In this document: positions 9,168 to 22,596 of the stretch, one piece after another
Position numbering within the stretch: the first letter of the stretch is position 1
Layout: every line of letters starts with the position of its first letter
NCBI GenBank assembly: GCA_025558075.1
Contig: JAHLKF010000053.1
Location: forward strand, 1-34,908
Length of the DNA: 34,908 bases
Direction of reading: 5' to 3'
Source of the DNA: Gaertneriomyces semiglobifer
Taxonomy: Eukaryota > Chytridiomycota > Chytridiomycetes > Spizellomycetales > Spizellomycetaceae
Made by a program: the position numbers and the translations under genes
Notes under the pieces: generated by a model
What the model was told of the DNA's origin: nothing
The model's database searches: none
Seen by the model: only the letters and a program-made list of their open reading frames with translations

Positions 9168-10088
9168 ATGGAGTTTTCACAATCATCACCCCCAAGACGG
9201 GACGAGGAAATGAGGCACCGTCTAACCTCTCTCTCACTGTCTGTATGTCTCTGTCGACCTATAGTAACTATATGATGATCAGCTTTTCATACCGCTATCA
9301 AGGACATGCCTAAAGGATGATAATGATAATAAGCATTAAAACTTTGCCTGTTTGGTGATCTAGGAGCCTTACCTCGTACGTCCTGGTGCTTCTGCCTTGC
9401 CTTCCTATGCGCTGCCTGCCGCTCTCGATCTCGCCCCTTCGCCCGCTTTTCCGGGGACTCTGTTGTTGGCCTGCCTTTGCGTTGTGTGTGTGTTGTTGTA
9501 CTCGGACAACGCGAATTTTGGCCAGCCGTTTTCCGGGTGTTTCCCGTGCGGCTTGCCACTTTTTCCCACCCGCGGGTCACATAATTCATATATATAGGGT
9601 TATGGTTAACCCGCATATGATGAACACATATCATTAACTAATACGAGTGTTACTATTATCATATTATTATGTGTGTGCCTTGTGGCTCTTGGGGCCGCTC
9701 CTCCTTTTTCGCTTGTGCGAAGGAGGTGTCCGGGGGAAAGACAGAAAGGAAAACCTTTTTCTGCTTGTCCGCGCGGCCCCCGTTTCGGGCATCAGCCCTC
9801 CAGAGTCCAAACCGCAATGATCGAATGCATCATGGATTTTGGGAGCTTGCGTGATGGACACTGTCGAACGAGCCATTGCATTTTGGGGAATGGAGGCTGT
9901 CCACGCTCACACACTCGCGCCGTTCCTGATGTACGTCTAATATCTCACATCCAAAGACAACCTCCACACGAATGATGAACTCTCCACCGTTACAATGGAA
10001 GGCAGAAATAAAATATTATGGTTTGACATTCTAAAAGTGTGGGGTGTTTGTTGGTGACAAGCTGCGTCGCGTGTTAATATTTCGTCGT
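9168..10088. other. intergenic region upstream of the mucin-like gene
   Basis: Only weak open frames are seen on both strands, with skewed composition and no motif. I call no gene. The region should include upstream control DNA of the minus-strand gene ending at 6914. Confidence 0.45.
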
Positions 10089-10162
10089 GCCCTCTTGGCT
10101 CAGTTGGTCAGAGCGTCTGCCTAGTAAGCAGAAGGTCCCGTGTTCGAATCTCGGAGAGGGCA
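10089..10162 (+). tRNA. tRNA-Thr(AGT), copy 2
   Basis: This copy is identical over all 74 nt to the one at 3833, including the T–T mismatch in the T-stem. The flanks differ, so the copied unit, if recent, is little more than the gene itself. Confidence 0.93.
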
Positions 10163-11207
10163 TTCAAGTTGCTTTTTTTGGCCACGTCTTTACCGCCCAG
10201 TCATTTTCACTCTGAAGGTGTGCAGATCTATCAGTCCAAGACTTCCAGTATCCAAACAACATCGCATATTATTCGTATTGTGTATCTATGCCCTCTGCAT
10301 GGAAATTCCCTTCTGGGAATATTCGGGCTGCTGTTTAATTTCCCGCGATGCTTCTCGCGCCTGAACATTAACGGAGGAAACGTTCATGATAGGAAGGGCT
10401 TACTCAATCTGAAACTAAGCACTGAAGCTGAACCCGCTCCGGAGAGCACCGCCCCCAAGCATGAATAAGCCCGAATGGACTCACCGTCGGACCATCAACA
10501 TTTAAGCGTCGTGCAGCAATTGGAACTGTGAACAAGTGAGTTGAAAGGTTGTGAATCGGACTGCAAGATCGTGTTTCTTTCATGTGTCGTCATTATGGTT
10601 CACGAAAAAGTCAAAAATCGAAATGCGCGGCAGCGGATGAATGTCCGCCGGCGCGGGCAGCGGGTTGCAGCATATGAACACCCTCTCACCTACACGTATT
10701 AGGCTTCACACATGCCAGTAGACTAGCACCGGATGCTTTGCTGGTCTCTGCCCGTGGCATATGAAAAGGGCATACCGCTTCGGCGGACCTAGGTTCAGTC
10801 TCAAAGGGGCTTCAATCAACCGTTCGACGCGCGCGCGTCACGGTAGTCGGCCGGAATTTAGAATTTAAGATCGGTTGATAAACTCACAACCGCCATCATG
10901 CTCAAAGACGCGGGAAACCAGCGGGGGTTTGTTTGCATGGGAAAGGGGGCTATGGCCGCTATCATCATGACAAAAGCAGTTGAGAATGACGAGGATGGAA
11001 TTCGCATAATGATTTCAACGACAAGGCGGGCGCATGATGTCAATCATTGTGGCCAGGTACAGGGCTTCTCGGGGTTATAAAAGCCCTGAACGTCGACAGT
11101 TGGTGAACAGAAAGTCAGAATCATCCACCATCTTGAAATCTAAAACTGCTCTCTAACATCATCAGCCAAAACTTTACCGTCCAAATCCACAACCACTTTG
11201 CATCAAA
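10163..11207. other. intergenic region and promoter of the allergen-type gene
   Basis: I support no coding exon here. The last 130 bp hold a TATA box (11076) and a plausible 5' leader. AGGGG-type stress elements occur near 10804 and 10942, but they are too short to be significant alone. Confidence 0.45.
11076..11082 (+). promoter_or_regulatory. TATA box of the allergen-type gene
   Basis: TATAAAA in the context GGTTATAAAAGCC lies 132 bp before the ATG at 11208, giving a predicted start site near 11106–11112. Confidence 0.6.
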
Positions 11208-11979
11208 ATGGGTCTTGTTGAAAAAGTCAAACACGCTGTGACCGGTGACCACGCTTCCACCACCTCCCCAGCACGCAAATCATCCCAATCGAGCGCCATG
11301 CATTCCGGCGTTTCCACTCATTCCACGGGTCTCGGAGCGACGTCCACCTCTTCCGCTGCCCCCGCCGGTCCAGTCGAAGAGGTGTGCAGCACGCAAAACG
11401 CGCCCGTAGTGCAAGAGACATTGCGCGAACACAGGGCAGTCGAGGTGCAACCCATCATCGAGCGCGAACACGAACAAACCATCGTCCAACAAGTTGTCCA
11501 ACCCGTGCGAGACCACCAGGCAGCTACCCACCACCACTACGCGGAGAACGCTGCCATTACCCGCGAAGTGCAGGACGAGCTGAGCGCTGACGACGCCAGG
11601 AGGTACCAGCAGAACTTGCAGTCTGTACACTCGGGAAGAAAGGTTGAGAACCTTGAGGAAGGTGTCATCACCAACGCGCCCATCATCCACGAGAAGGTGA
11701 ACACCCACGTAATTGAGGAGGTCCAACCCGTCATTGAGCGTACAATTGATGAAACGGTATGTCGAGCACAAGGCGAGACTTGAATGCTGTTCGGTAGGAC
11801 TACCGCTAATGCTTTTGTTCTCTTAGCATGTCGTCCACACCACTCAACCCATTTACGAGCATCACACCGCTTCCCCACGCGTCGCCGATGTCAGGTACGC
11901 CCAGCCCATGTCCATGGAAGAGTTTGAGGCCCGTGGTGGATCCATGTCTGGTACTGGGTTGCACTGCGAGAGGAAGTAG
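11208..11979 (+). CDS. allergen-type HEQ-repeat protein (233 aa, two exons)
   Basis: The exons are 11208–11756 and 11827–11979. The 70-bp intron starts GTATGT, has branch-like CGCTAATG and ends TTCTTAG; the join falls between codons. The N-terminus MGLVEKVKHAVTGDHAS has no signal peptide and is followed by a Ser/Thr-rich linker. Two copies of a roughly 40-residue unit follow: residues 66–105 (APVVQETLREHRAVEVQPII...QPV) and 158–197 (APIIHEKVNTHVIEEVQPVI...QPI). The intron lies inside the second copy. The pattern of His, Glu and Gln with repeated VQPxIxRE matches cytosolic proteins annotated as 'allergen' or conidiation/stress-induced in many fungi; their biochemical role is not established. 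It is probably hydrophilic and partly disordered. Confidence 0.75.
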
Positions 11980-12399
11980 GTGTCGGAAACGGCGGTGCGA
12001 AAGTAGGGCGCTTGTACCTGCAGTGAAATACCTGTGTAGTGGGATGGTATATATCCTTTCTTTTTTTGAAATGAAATTTGACATGATTGATCGTCTCGCA
12101 TTGTTATCGCATTTCATACTACTCAACTTGCCCAGTACTTCCAATGTGTTTGAATATCGACAAGGGTTTCCGATTTCTTCAGACACGACGTATTTACCTG
12201 GCGCAGCAGCAAGGCCCACTGTAACGTCTGATTATTCCACAACGTTGTAATAAGTAGGGCATTTGAGGGCGGTCAAACCGCTGAAAATTAAACTATCCAA
12301 AACAACTCGGTTCATCAACTGGTCATTCTACGGCACAGTGCGAAAAGGCGACGAGCCCTTTGTACAATCTGGGATTCATTACGGTATAAACTTCACGTA
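11980..12399. other. intergenic, 3' region of the allergen-type gene
   Basis: This should hold the 3' UTR. Open frames here are short, and I see no gene or repeat. Confidence 0.5.
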
Positions 12400-12473
12400 G
12401 CCCTCTTGGCTCAGTTGGTTAGAGCGTCTGCCTAGTAAGCAGAAGGTCCCGTGTTCGAATCTCGGAGAGGGCA
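12400..12473 (+). tRNA. tRNA-Thr(AGT), copy 3
   Basis: This has the same 74-nt gene as copies 1 and 2, with one change in the D-loop (GGTTA for GGTCA). The T-stem mismatch is retained and the discriminator is A. Confidence 0.93.
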
Positions 12474-12694
12474 CATTTATCAGCCGGTTCTTTTGCATCC
12501 CGACGATCCTACACATAGAAATTTCCCGTTGGACTTGGTTCGGATTGGCTTTACTTTTCCATTCTGGCACTCCACCAAATCGAATCGATGAACCGAACGG
12601 ATGATGAAATTCCCAGAGAACTAATTTTTGCTTCACCTGCAGACGCCCAGTAAATGGAGGATACAAATCTGGCTCTAGTGTAAGCGAACAGGTA

Positions 12695-12768
12695 GCTCCG
12701 CTAGCTCAGTTGGTCAGAGCGTGGTGCTAATAACGCCAAGGTCACAGGTTCGATCCCTGTGCGGAGCA
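12695..12768 (+). tRNA. tRNA-Ile(AAT)
   Basis: The acceptor GCTCCGC pairs with GCGGAGC and the D-arm is GCTC/GAGC. The anticodon stem TGGTG/CGCCA has loop CTAATAA (anticodon AAT). The T-arm ACAGG/CCTGT is fully paired and the discriminator is A. It lies 214 bp upstream of the RecQ start codon. Confidence 0.94.
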
Positions 12769-12925
12769 TTTCCCTTTTGCCAGTTTGAGTAAATTTCTGG
12801 GGTAAATTCCCAGAGATTTGGTCTTGCTCAAGTCCGAACACTCTTCATGTTCACAGCAAGTTGATGGAGTCTGAGCTTGGTGAGTACCTTCCCCACGTCT
12901 AATGGCGATTGAATCAGCTCGAACC

Positions 12926-12932
12926 TATAAAG
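12926..12932 (+). promoter_or_regulatory. TATA-like box of the RecQ gene
   Basis: TATAAAG in the context ACCTATAAAGTAC lies 57 bp before the chosen ATG at 12983, a spacing similar to other genes in this window. Confidence 0.45.
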
Positions 12933-12982
12933 TACTCGATGCAATTGCCAGATCCCGGTCTGTTTGATGCGGGAATCCTGTG

Positions 12983-15824
<2,842 letters not shown>

Positions 15825-16224
15825 TAATATTGCCATCACCAAGTTCCGAGCTTTACGATGTGCGAACCCTTGCGCTCTGGCTAGTTTCTTGACTGGCCAC
15901 AGCAGTCCACACTTCCGCTCCATCAAAACCAGTAACTGTTATAGCTGTTGAACGACAGTCCTGCAGTATTTGTCAAAAATAGCCGTTTGGAGCATCGAAA
16001 AGCATAGTTTTACACCAAGTGAAGTGTTCCTGAGATTGGCCAGTAAACATATACTTCGTTCAAGCAGAGGAGACGATGGGACAGGTACGAATGCCCTCCA
16101 CGGTTGAAGGCAACTTGTTCGGTAAACTTGCATGATCAACGAAGGAGTCAGGATCCAGGCGTGAAGTACTATGCCTACCTTTATGGAACGACTTCATTCT
16201 TTTCTCGCATTCATACTCAAGGTT
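15825..16224. other. intergenic gap
   Basis: This lies between the RecQ stop and tRNA-Asn. I see no gene, repeat or clear regulatory motif. Confidence 0.5.
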
Positions 16225-16298
16225 GCTCCTGTGGCGCAATTGGTTAGCGCGTCTGACTGTTAATCAGGAGGTTGGCAGTTCGATCCTGCCCGGGAGCG
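16225..16298 (+). tRNA. tRNA-Asn(GTT)
   Basis: The acceptor GCTCCTG pairs with CGGGAGC and the D-arm is GCGC/GCGC with loop AATTGGTTA. The anticodon stem TCTGA/TCAGG has loop CTGTTAA (anticodon GTT). The T-arm GGCAG/CTGCC is fully paired, and the discriminator G is usual for tRNA-Asn. Confidence 0.94.
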
Positions 16299-16670
16299 TT
16301 CATTTTTGGAACAATTTTACAGTTGCCGTTTTTGCAGCAGGCGGTGGTAAAAGATCGCTCCAGCGACCTGGCGTACATCTCGCTGCTATTGTAGCAGCTG
16401 TGAAATTAGCACGACGCTCTAATCAACGGAGCCGACGTCATTGTGGTTCTGGAATCTTGCCTCATATTAGATAGCTTGAGATACCCAATCTTGAACTGTA
16501 ATGGGCTGATCTTGATTCACATCTCACCCTCGAGTTTCTGGATGGTATGCTGATGGAGCGGTGCCTTGTCGAAAGGAAATGTGCGCTAAAGTTGATATAG
16601 TTTCACGGACGCGTTGTTCACACCAGTTCTGTTGGTCACCAAATCCGAAAGTAAGAATCTCCCGGGCAGC
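16299..16670. other. intergenic and 5' region of the TMEM243-like gene
   Basis: No coding exon is supported. A GACGTCAT (CRE-like) site lies near 16434. A donor-like GTAAGA occurs at 16651, 20 bp before the start codon, so a 5'-UTR intron or alternative first exon cannot be excluded. Confidence 0.4.
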
Positions 16671-17358
16671 ATGTCTCGTAACCCATTCGCCGATGAGTCC
16701 CCGCTATTTGGCGCCGATGTTGCGGAGGAGCCGCTCTTTCTCCAGCCAAACCCCCGGGTAAGCTGAAGTGAGCGTTAGGGATCAGTTAACGTTTCCACTG
16801 ATGGCTCCTTTCTTAGGATCGCATGATTGAGAAAGGCATCCAAGCTGCAGTACTTGGCTTCGTGGTGGTAAGCAGATGGATACAACTGCTCTATGGTGTT
16901 GAGCGCTGAGACGGCTCTCATTCATCTCCAGATCACATTCATTTTCTCCCTCGTAACGGGATTTTCAACCTCTTTCAACAACCTGTTTCTCGGAGTCTGC
17001 TTAGCAGCGTTTACGTTTACCACCGTACAACTGGTAAGGCAATGATGAATTTTGCGTGCAAGTTTTTTTTTTAGCTGAACTTCGTCGATAGATTCGTTGG
17101 TATCGCCTTGGCGATCTCGACCCCAAGTTCAAGCTTTTAATCCTCATCTCACTAGCATCTTTAATTTTGCTTTGCATTGTCTCCAACGTGTACTTCTGGT
17201 CCGATCGAGGCGTCGATATAAGCGCTTGCACGGGACTGTACAAGGATCATGGGCGGTTGAGCATGTACGAAAAGGAAACTGGACAATGCTGGTGGAAGTG
17301 CGACGAGAACTTTTGCTTGAGGGGCTCACAAGCACCGGGTACCTGTAAGGAATGCTAG
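16671..17358 (+). CDS. TMEM243 (DUF2678)-like small membrane protein with Cys-rich tail (168 aa, four exons)
   Basis: The exons are 16671–16757, 16817–16867, 16932–17033 and 17092–17358; the three introns are 59, 64 and 58 bp, GT–AG, and all fall between codons. The N-terminus MSRNPFADESPLFG carries an NPF motif. The PLFG, DRMIEKGIQAAVLG (30–43) and IRWYRLGDLDPKFK (81–94) segments match what I recall of the animal TMEM243 family (PLFGE, DRIINLVVGS, IYWYRQGDLEPKF). Three hydrophobic stretches lie at about 39–58, 64–80 and 95–115. The family is poorly understood. After the last helix the protein has an extra tail of about 50 residues with six cysteines (126, 146, 150, 155, 165, 168), which the animal protein lacks as I remember it. 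The gene is convergent with the fungalysin gene, 227 bp apart. Confidence 0.8.
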
Positions 17359-17585
17359 GACGGTCAAGAGTCAGAGAGCTGGTGTCGATTTGAAAACGGG
17401 CCATATATAATATATTCATCTGCCATCTTTTGGCAAAGACTAGCCTCATTATTAGTCTATCATATAAGCTGCTAGCCAACTGGCGTATACTACATTCTAC
17501 GGATATGAAGAGGCTATACATACATGGTGGTGGAGGTGCGTCTGAGGGTATGAGGTTCTTCAGTTCTGAAGCTTGGGTCAACGAT

Positions 17586-19451
17586 TCATTTGCACTTCGC
17601 CGGAACTGTAAAGTCATCCTCAAGATTCTCCGCGGCCACTCCAAGGCCACGCTTCGCGAATGCTTTCCAGATGTCGCAATAATTCTTTCCACCGTAACGC
17701 TGTGCATCTGCCTCGAGGACAGCATCACGAGCTTGAACGAATGTCGGGTTGCAAGGCTGTATTTGAAGGGCATCTACCAATAACCTCAGAGTCATGATGT
17801 TCCCCTTCTGTTGGTTGGAATTGAAGATGTCGTCAGAGTAACCGTACTTGTCGACAAGGTTCCAGTAAACTTCATTCCACATTGCCGCCCACACCTCGCC
17901 AATCGCATGAACCCGTTGGGTAGTTGCGACGAAGGAATATGTGTGTGGGTTGATCTTCATATCGGTGGAGTAGGGGTATTTACGGATACCCGCACTGTTG
18001 TTTGCAGACCAAGCCCCAACAGCGAAGTTGGTTTCGCGAGTGTCGGTCCCCTTGCGACCAATGATCAAGGCGGCAGCGTCGGACCAGCCTTCTCCCATAC
18101 CTCCACTTTCAGTCTGTCTCAAGCAGTTCGCGTTGGCCGGACCACCGGTGAGACGGTTCGACACGCCGTGCATGTACTCGTGAATCGGAATGGCGTTATC
18201 CATACCACCATCACGAGTTGGTGATGTTTTGTCCCAGATGAACATGCCCATTTCAGGCTGTTCACCGTCTGGCGGAGATCCAAAGTAAGCGTTGTTGGTT
18301 CCCTCCGGATCTTGTACAGAAACGGACACGGCATCACCGCCCTGTCCGCCCTTGCCAAAGTTGTTGGTCTGGAAGTTGCCGGCCTTTTCGGTGAACCCAT
18401 AGTTGTAGAACAAATCATGCATCATATTGACGATGTAAAAGTTGTTGACGATGGAGGCTTGCAAATTGTTAGCGGTCGAGGCAGACGTCTTGATATCATA
18501 CTTGGTGAGGTATTGGTTGGTGGCACTCTGTGCCGTCTTTTTCGTTGCCTTGCCAAAGAGACCGCCGCTTTGCGTCAATTTGTAGGCGTACGCATTGTTT
18601 CCGATTGTCTCGGTGTAGGTTTTCTTCCCGTCATCGTGCCATCCTTTGGGGCTGGCCTTCGTATCAGCAGGATCTTTGACAGTGACAAGCCCCTTCGTAG
18701 GATCGGCCGAGCGGAAGTCCACGACTGTGTAGGACGCCTTGTTAATCCAGTTATCCACGCGGACGACTTCACCAGAAGCGACAGAGGAATGCACCTCCAA
18801 CCACTGGGCATCTGTCTCGCTTTTGGGCGTTTGGAGTTGGAATGTGTGGACATATTCGAGTTTACCGGCTGCCGTTTCGATGAATTGTTGACGAGGAGCA
18901 GCAGAGTTCCGCGGGACGCCTAAGGTGCTTTCGGCGAGCTGAATGGCTTGCTCAAGGTTGTCGGTCAACTGATTCGATGGAGCAATTTCTTCTGGTGCAA
19001 AAGACGCAGCAGTAGGTAGGTTAGAACCGTAAGAAATGACCTTGGAGTCGCGGAAAGCGACATTGGCGACTTGGTTGGCGACCTATTAGAGCAGTCGAGT
19101 TTAGCATTTAGCCTCATGCCACAAAACGATTGTGGTACCGCAATCTACCTTATAACCATCCACCGTCCTGGCAAGGTAAACAAACTTGATTCCCAAGTCG
19201 TTTTCAACCTCGTCGGTGATAGTAAGCTCGCTTGCAGGTATGTTGGTACGCTCAGAGATGAAGGTAGCGGCTCGCTCCGCGTCAGTAGGCTCACCGAAAC
19301 CGTCCACAGGAACTACAACGCCTCCAACAGATTCAAACGTCGGAGAGCGATTGAAGCTTGCGGGAACGGCAGCCGGCTGCCGTGGAGCTGGTGCCGCCAG
19401 GGCACCAGACAAAAGGGAAAAGGCGAGAAGTACGCGTGGTGTGAGTTGCAT
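17586..19451 (-). CDS. secreted fungalysin metalloprotease, family M36 (599 aa, two exons)
   Basis: The exons are 19451–19149 and 19082–17586 on the minus strand. The 66-bp intron (GTAGAT...TAATAG) falls between codons and joins TVDGYK to VANQVANVAF, restoring the FTP propeptide core. The protein starts MQLTPRVLLAFSLLSGALAA, a signal peptide, followed by the pro-region and the catalytic domain. The zinc site is HEYMH (His402, Glu403, His406), with the third ligand Glu432 in GEGWSDAA, 26 residues after the second histidine; all are intact. FYIVNMMHDLFYNYGF and PPDGEQPEMGMF are other typical M36 segments. The length is normal for the family. It is a secreted zinc endopeptidase, made as a proenzyme, that degrades extracellular protein. 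I chose the ATG at 19451 because the signal peptide starts there; an upstream in-frame start would add a non-signal extension. Confidence 0.94.
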
Positions 19452-19538
19452 TGTTCGTATTTTGTTCTTTGTGCAGGAGGGAACTCTGCACTTCTTGGTT
19501 AATAGAATGGCTCCTGGGACGCCGAGCTGCACCCGTCC

Positions 19539-19545
19539 TTTTATG
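19539..19545 (-). promoter_or_regulatory. TATA-like box of the fungalysin gene
   Basis: CATAAAA on the minus strand (context CGCATAAAAGGACG) lies 88 bp before the ATG at 19451. Confidence 0.4.
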
Positions 19546-21229
19546 CGTCGCTCCCATTCGTCCCATTCTGCCCACCATTCTCATTGACTGCATCCAAGAA
19601 TGAGCGTCTGTCTATTGCGCGATCCACCCCAGATCTAAATCAGTAGCGACAGTTAATACTGATAGCGTTCAATCTTCAAAATTCTCACGCCGACAATCGG
19701 CAGTGTCGCGAAGATTCTATCAGGGGATGCACCATCAGCTGGATTGTTCTAAATCCCCGCTGAGGAGCGACGTCCCGACGCGTAGCGGCACAGTTTTCTT
19801 CGCGACGTGCACCTCACATTCCCACGGTATACACGTCAAATTCCCCAACAGATTTGATAAAAACATTTCCGCCCGCCAACTTGCGAGCTCCAATGAACTG
19901 TCAAGTCCTCCACCTCTGTCGTCACCGTTCAATGCCGCCATGATTCGGCAGAGGTTTAGAAGGATCTCGGACTTATTCCACGTCAAGCGATTATCGCTCC
20001 ATCTCACAAGCGCACGGTCTCTCTCTTTCATCCTCCAGACTCCAGACGGTGGCCTTGGCCACGCGGCGTAAACGTGCTCATCGCAAGCCTGCAGTGACTG
20101 CCCGTCCATCAGTGGCCACATTATATGCTAGCATCGAAATGGTTTCTAATTAGGCTGTGTAGCGAATGATGATCTCCACATACTTCAAGCTTACCTCTCT
20201 TGATCTCTCTGTTTCATTTGAATTGAGACAAACCGACGGGTATCTTCCTAAGCACCGTTCAAGAACGCTGTTACAGAGCTGTCCTTGTCCACCGGAATTG
20301 CAGTGACCAATTCTCCACCGCCGCGGAACACGCTCTCTCGTGATTTTTTTTTCCACGGTGCCAACCAAGTGGAAATTCAGCGGGCCGATGATGAGTAACT
20401 ATTAATTCAAAAGGCTGTTGAGGGTTGACCTTTGCCTCATCGAAGAATCAAGGTCAACAGCGGTCCGGCAAGTGCCCTGTCGGCAGGACTGATGATTCGA
20501 TGATCATATCCGAAGTTGACACACAACTAGCTGGCACCTGAACTGCCTGCTGGGCAACATCGCCAGCTATTGGTGTGATTAGCGTTTTGGCCCAACGTAC
20601 AGTATGGTTCTCGAACCATTGTGTGCCTTGGCCCAAAGTAACCAATTTCCGCATTGGAGGGAAACTACCGGAATACCGGATTATCAAGCCATTTTATCGG
20701 CACCCCCAGCGTCCTTTGTTGGGAATGGTGTTTTCGCAACTTGGCAATATCAAAGAAACCGTTTGCTCAATAAGTCTTCTTTGCGAGAACTCGCATTGAA
20801 GCAACGGGCGTAACGGGCCACCGGGGTTTACCTTGTTCCTCAACTTCAGATGCTTTATCTGCTGCTAAGGAAGAATGGATAGTGTACGGTGGCGAACATG
20901 CATAGGAAGCATGCTCATAGCATCTTATTACTGACGCCCAGCGAAGCGTAATCTCCCAGGATGAACGAATAGGGTTAAAGCTCGTATATACTAGTGATCT
21001 AATGGTATCCAGGCTGTCGACCTGCTACAATATGTCAACTCAAACGCTGATGAGTTCCTTGGGGTAGAGGCCCGACATTCCGTGAGCGAATGTAAAGCAC
21101 GAAAAAAGAACTATCGGAGCCTCAGATAGGCTGCCTAGATTCGTATAATAAAAAGATGTCTAAATAGTGATTTCTCAGGGTGATGTGTCGGGACCACGGA
21201 TGACCAGGCACTTCGTACGTCGCAGCCTT
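19546..21229. other. intergenic, about 1.7 kb
   Basis: I call no gene. An ATG in a good context (GCCGCCATGA) at 19940 starts a basic frame, MIRQRFRRISDLFHVKRLSL, which resembles a mitochondrial presequence, but it ends after 43 codons and I could not find a convincing continuation. A small dyad (GTTGACCTT...AAGGTCAAC) lies at about 20425–20458, and ATGGTTCTCGAACCAT, a 16-bp near-perfect palindrome, at 20604–20619. Confidence 0.4.
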
Positions 21230-22596
21230 TCACTGACTCTTGCCTTTCCGTACATGTATGGGTACACCTTGCTTCGCGAAGCACTCACTCAAAGGCGTGG
21301 TTGTTAGTAGCCCAGGGAACTTTTTGGGCTGGAAGACCTGAACAACTTCAGATGTTATTGTCGCCAGGACTGGGAATGGAGTTGTTGGTGAAGCACTGTG
21401 CCCGAAACTACTGGTCAGTACCTGCCCTGCACTTATGCACTCGTCAGTCGCACTCACTTGTTCCCCCCCACACTGCATAGAGCAAACTTCATTCGATAAA
21501 ACCCGGGCGTGCGAATGCTTAGGTCATGGAATACAAAATAGTATCCTTCTCGCCCGTCCAAATCCTCTAATTTGAGACAGCTCGACACCGCAGTCCCGAC
21601 TAACGTTTGAACCATCTCCCGCGGTTCGTCCGCGTGATCTTCTTTCTTGCCCTTTTTCCCTTTCTTACCATTCCGGTCCATTGGTGACGTGGGCGTAGGA
21701 GTCTCGCTCGGGGTTCGATCATTTTGGTTGTTAATCGCGACGGAATTATGACTTATAGATGAATGCTCAGAGTCTCGCCGTTTCAATTCTTCCTCGCGCT
21801 GCACTTCACGCTCCTTTGCCTCGACGTCGCTTGATCGAGTTATGTAATAGTAAGGTGAGACAACAATGTTCCTGTCTTCCTTGCCGTCTGCCGACCATAA
21901 TGTAGCATGTACAACTAGATGGCAAGATTCCTCAACGCTGTAAAGTTGGAAGCTCGTTACCATCAGTGAAGGTGGACTATAAATCTACGGTTGCCATACC
22001 TAATAGGCTCAAGCCCTTGATTGCCGAATGCTATTACTTCAAGAATCGGTGGTGGATCAACTGGTCTTCTATCTGCGAATGCAAGCAGCGTTAAGGATGA
22101 AAAGCACAAAATCTTCTGCTGTGCATACATAGGGTGCAAACATACCGCTATTCCCAAAGCCGCTCATTCTTGCGCGAACTGGTTGTTGCCTAATTCGCAG
22201 TTCAAATCTCTTTTCGCCCTCGCGCAGAGCTCCGGCGCTAGCGAGTCCCGGCAAAGGCGGACCATTCATTGATGGCCCAGCCAATGGTGGCGGGCGCACA
22301 TAGCGGCGATCGTCAAACGCTGGCGGATATGGTGCTGACGGGTCACGTGGGAAGCCCGGAGCGCCTCGACCATAACCAGGCGGTACATACCCCGGCGGAC
22401 CACCAGAGTAGGATGCTGATGGAGGAGCTTGAGCAGGAGGATATCCGTGGGGAGAAGAGTGGTGGGGATGTGGACTGGACGCTACGGGTGGCTGTCCACT
22501 GCGCCCTTCGCGGGTTGGTGAGTACGGTCTATCACGTCTTGGTGAAGGATCTTCTGGATATGGCCGAGATGCGGGGTATCGAGGAGGTCTCCACAT
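21230..22596 (-). CDS. velvet-domain regulator, VelB/VosA-like (389 aa, four exons)
   Basis: The exons are 22596–22146, 22072–22000, 21937–21458 and 21395–21230 on the minus strand. The introns are 73, 62 and 62 bp, GT–AG, with consistent phases 1, 2, 2. An in-frame TGA two codons upstream fixes the ATG unless there is an earlier exon. Residues 1–125 are Pro/Tyr/Ser-rich and disordered. The velvet domain starts at about 129: KRFELRIRQQPVRARMSGFG, DRRPVDPPPILE (151–162), VEESCHLVVHATLWS, GYYFVFHDLSIRTPGFYRMK, KKFPGLLTTTPLSECFAKQG. A lysine-rich insert (about 205–272, including KKGKKGKKGKKE) splits the domain, as in VelB of Aspergillus. Velvet proteins are nuclear DNA-binding dimers that link development, light and secondary metabolism. 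I cannot decide firmly between VelB and VosA. Confidence 0.9.

Noticed and set aside
9287..9634. 115-codon minus-strand frame rich in Lys/Arg
   Set aside because: Its composition follows the GC and CT skew of the DNA, it has no motif and no promoter or splice support.
11280..11771. 163-codon minus-strand frame
   Set aside because: It is antisense to the allergen-type gene; the plus-strand frame has the repeats, TATA box and intron.
21977..21999. A 23-nt intron in the velvet gene ending TTTATAG
   Set aside because: A 62-bp intron with the same donor and acceptor TTTACAG (21938) has normal length and also keeps the frame.
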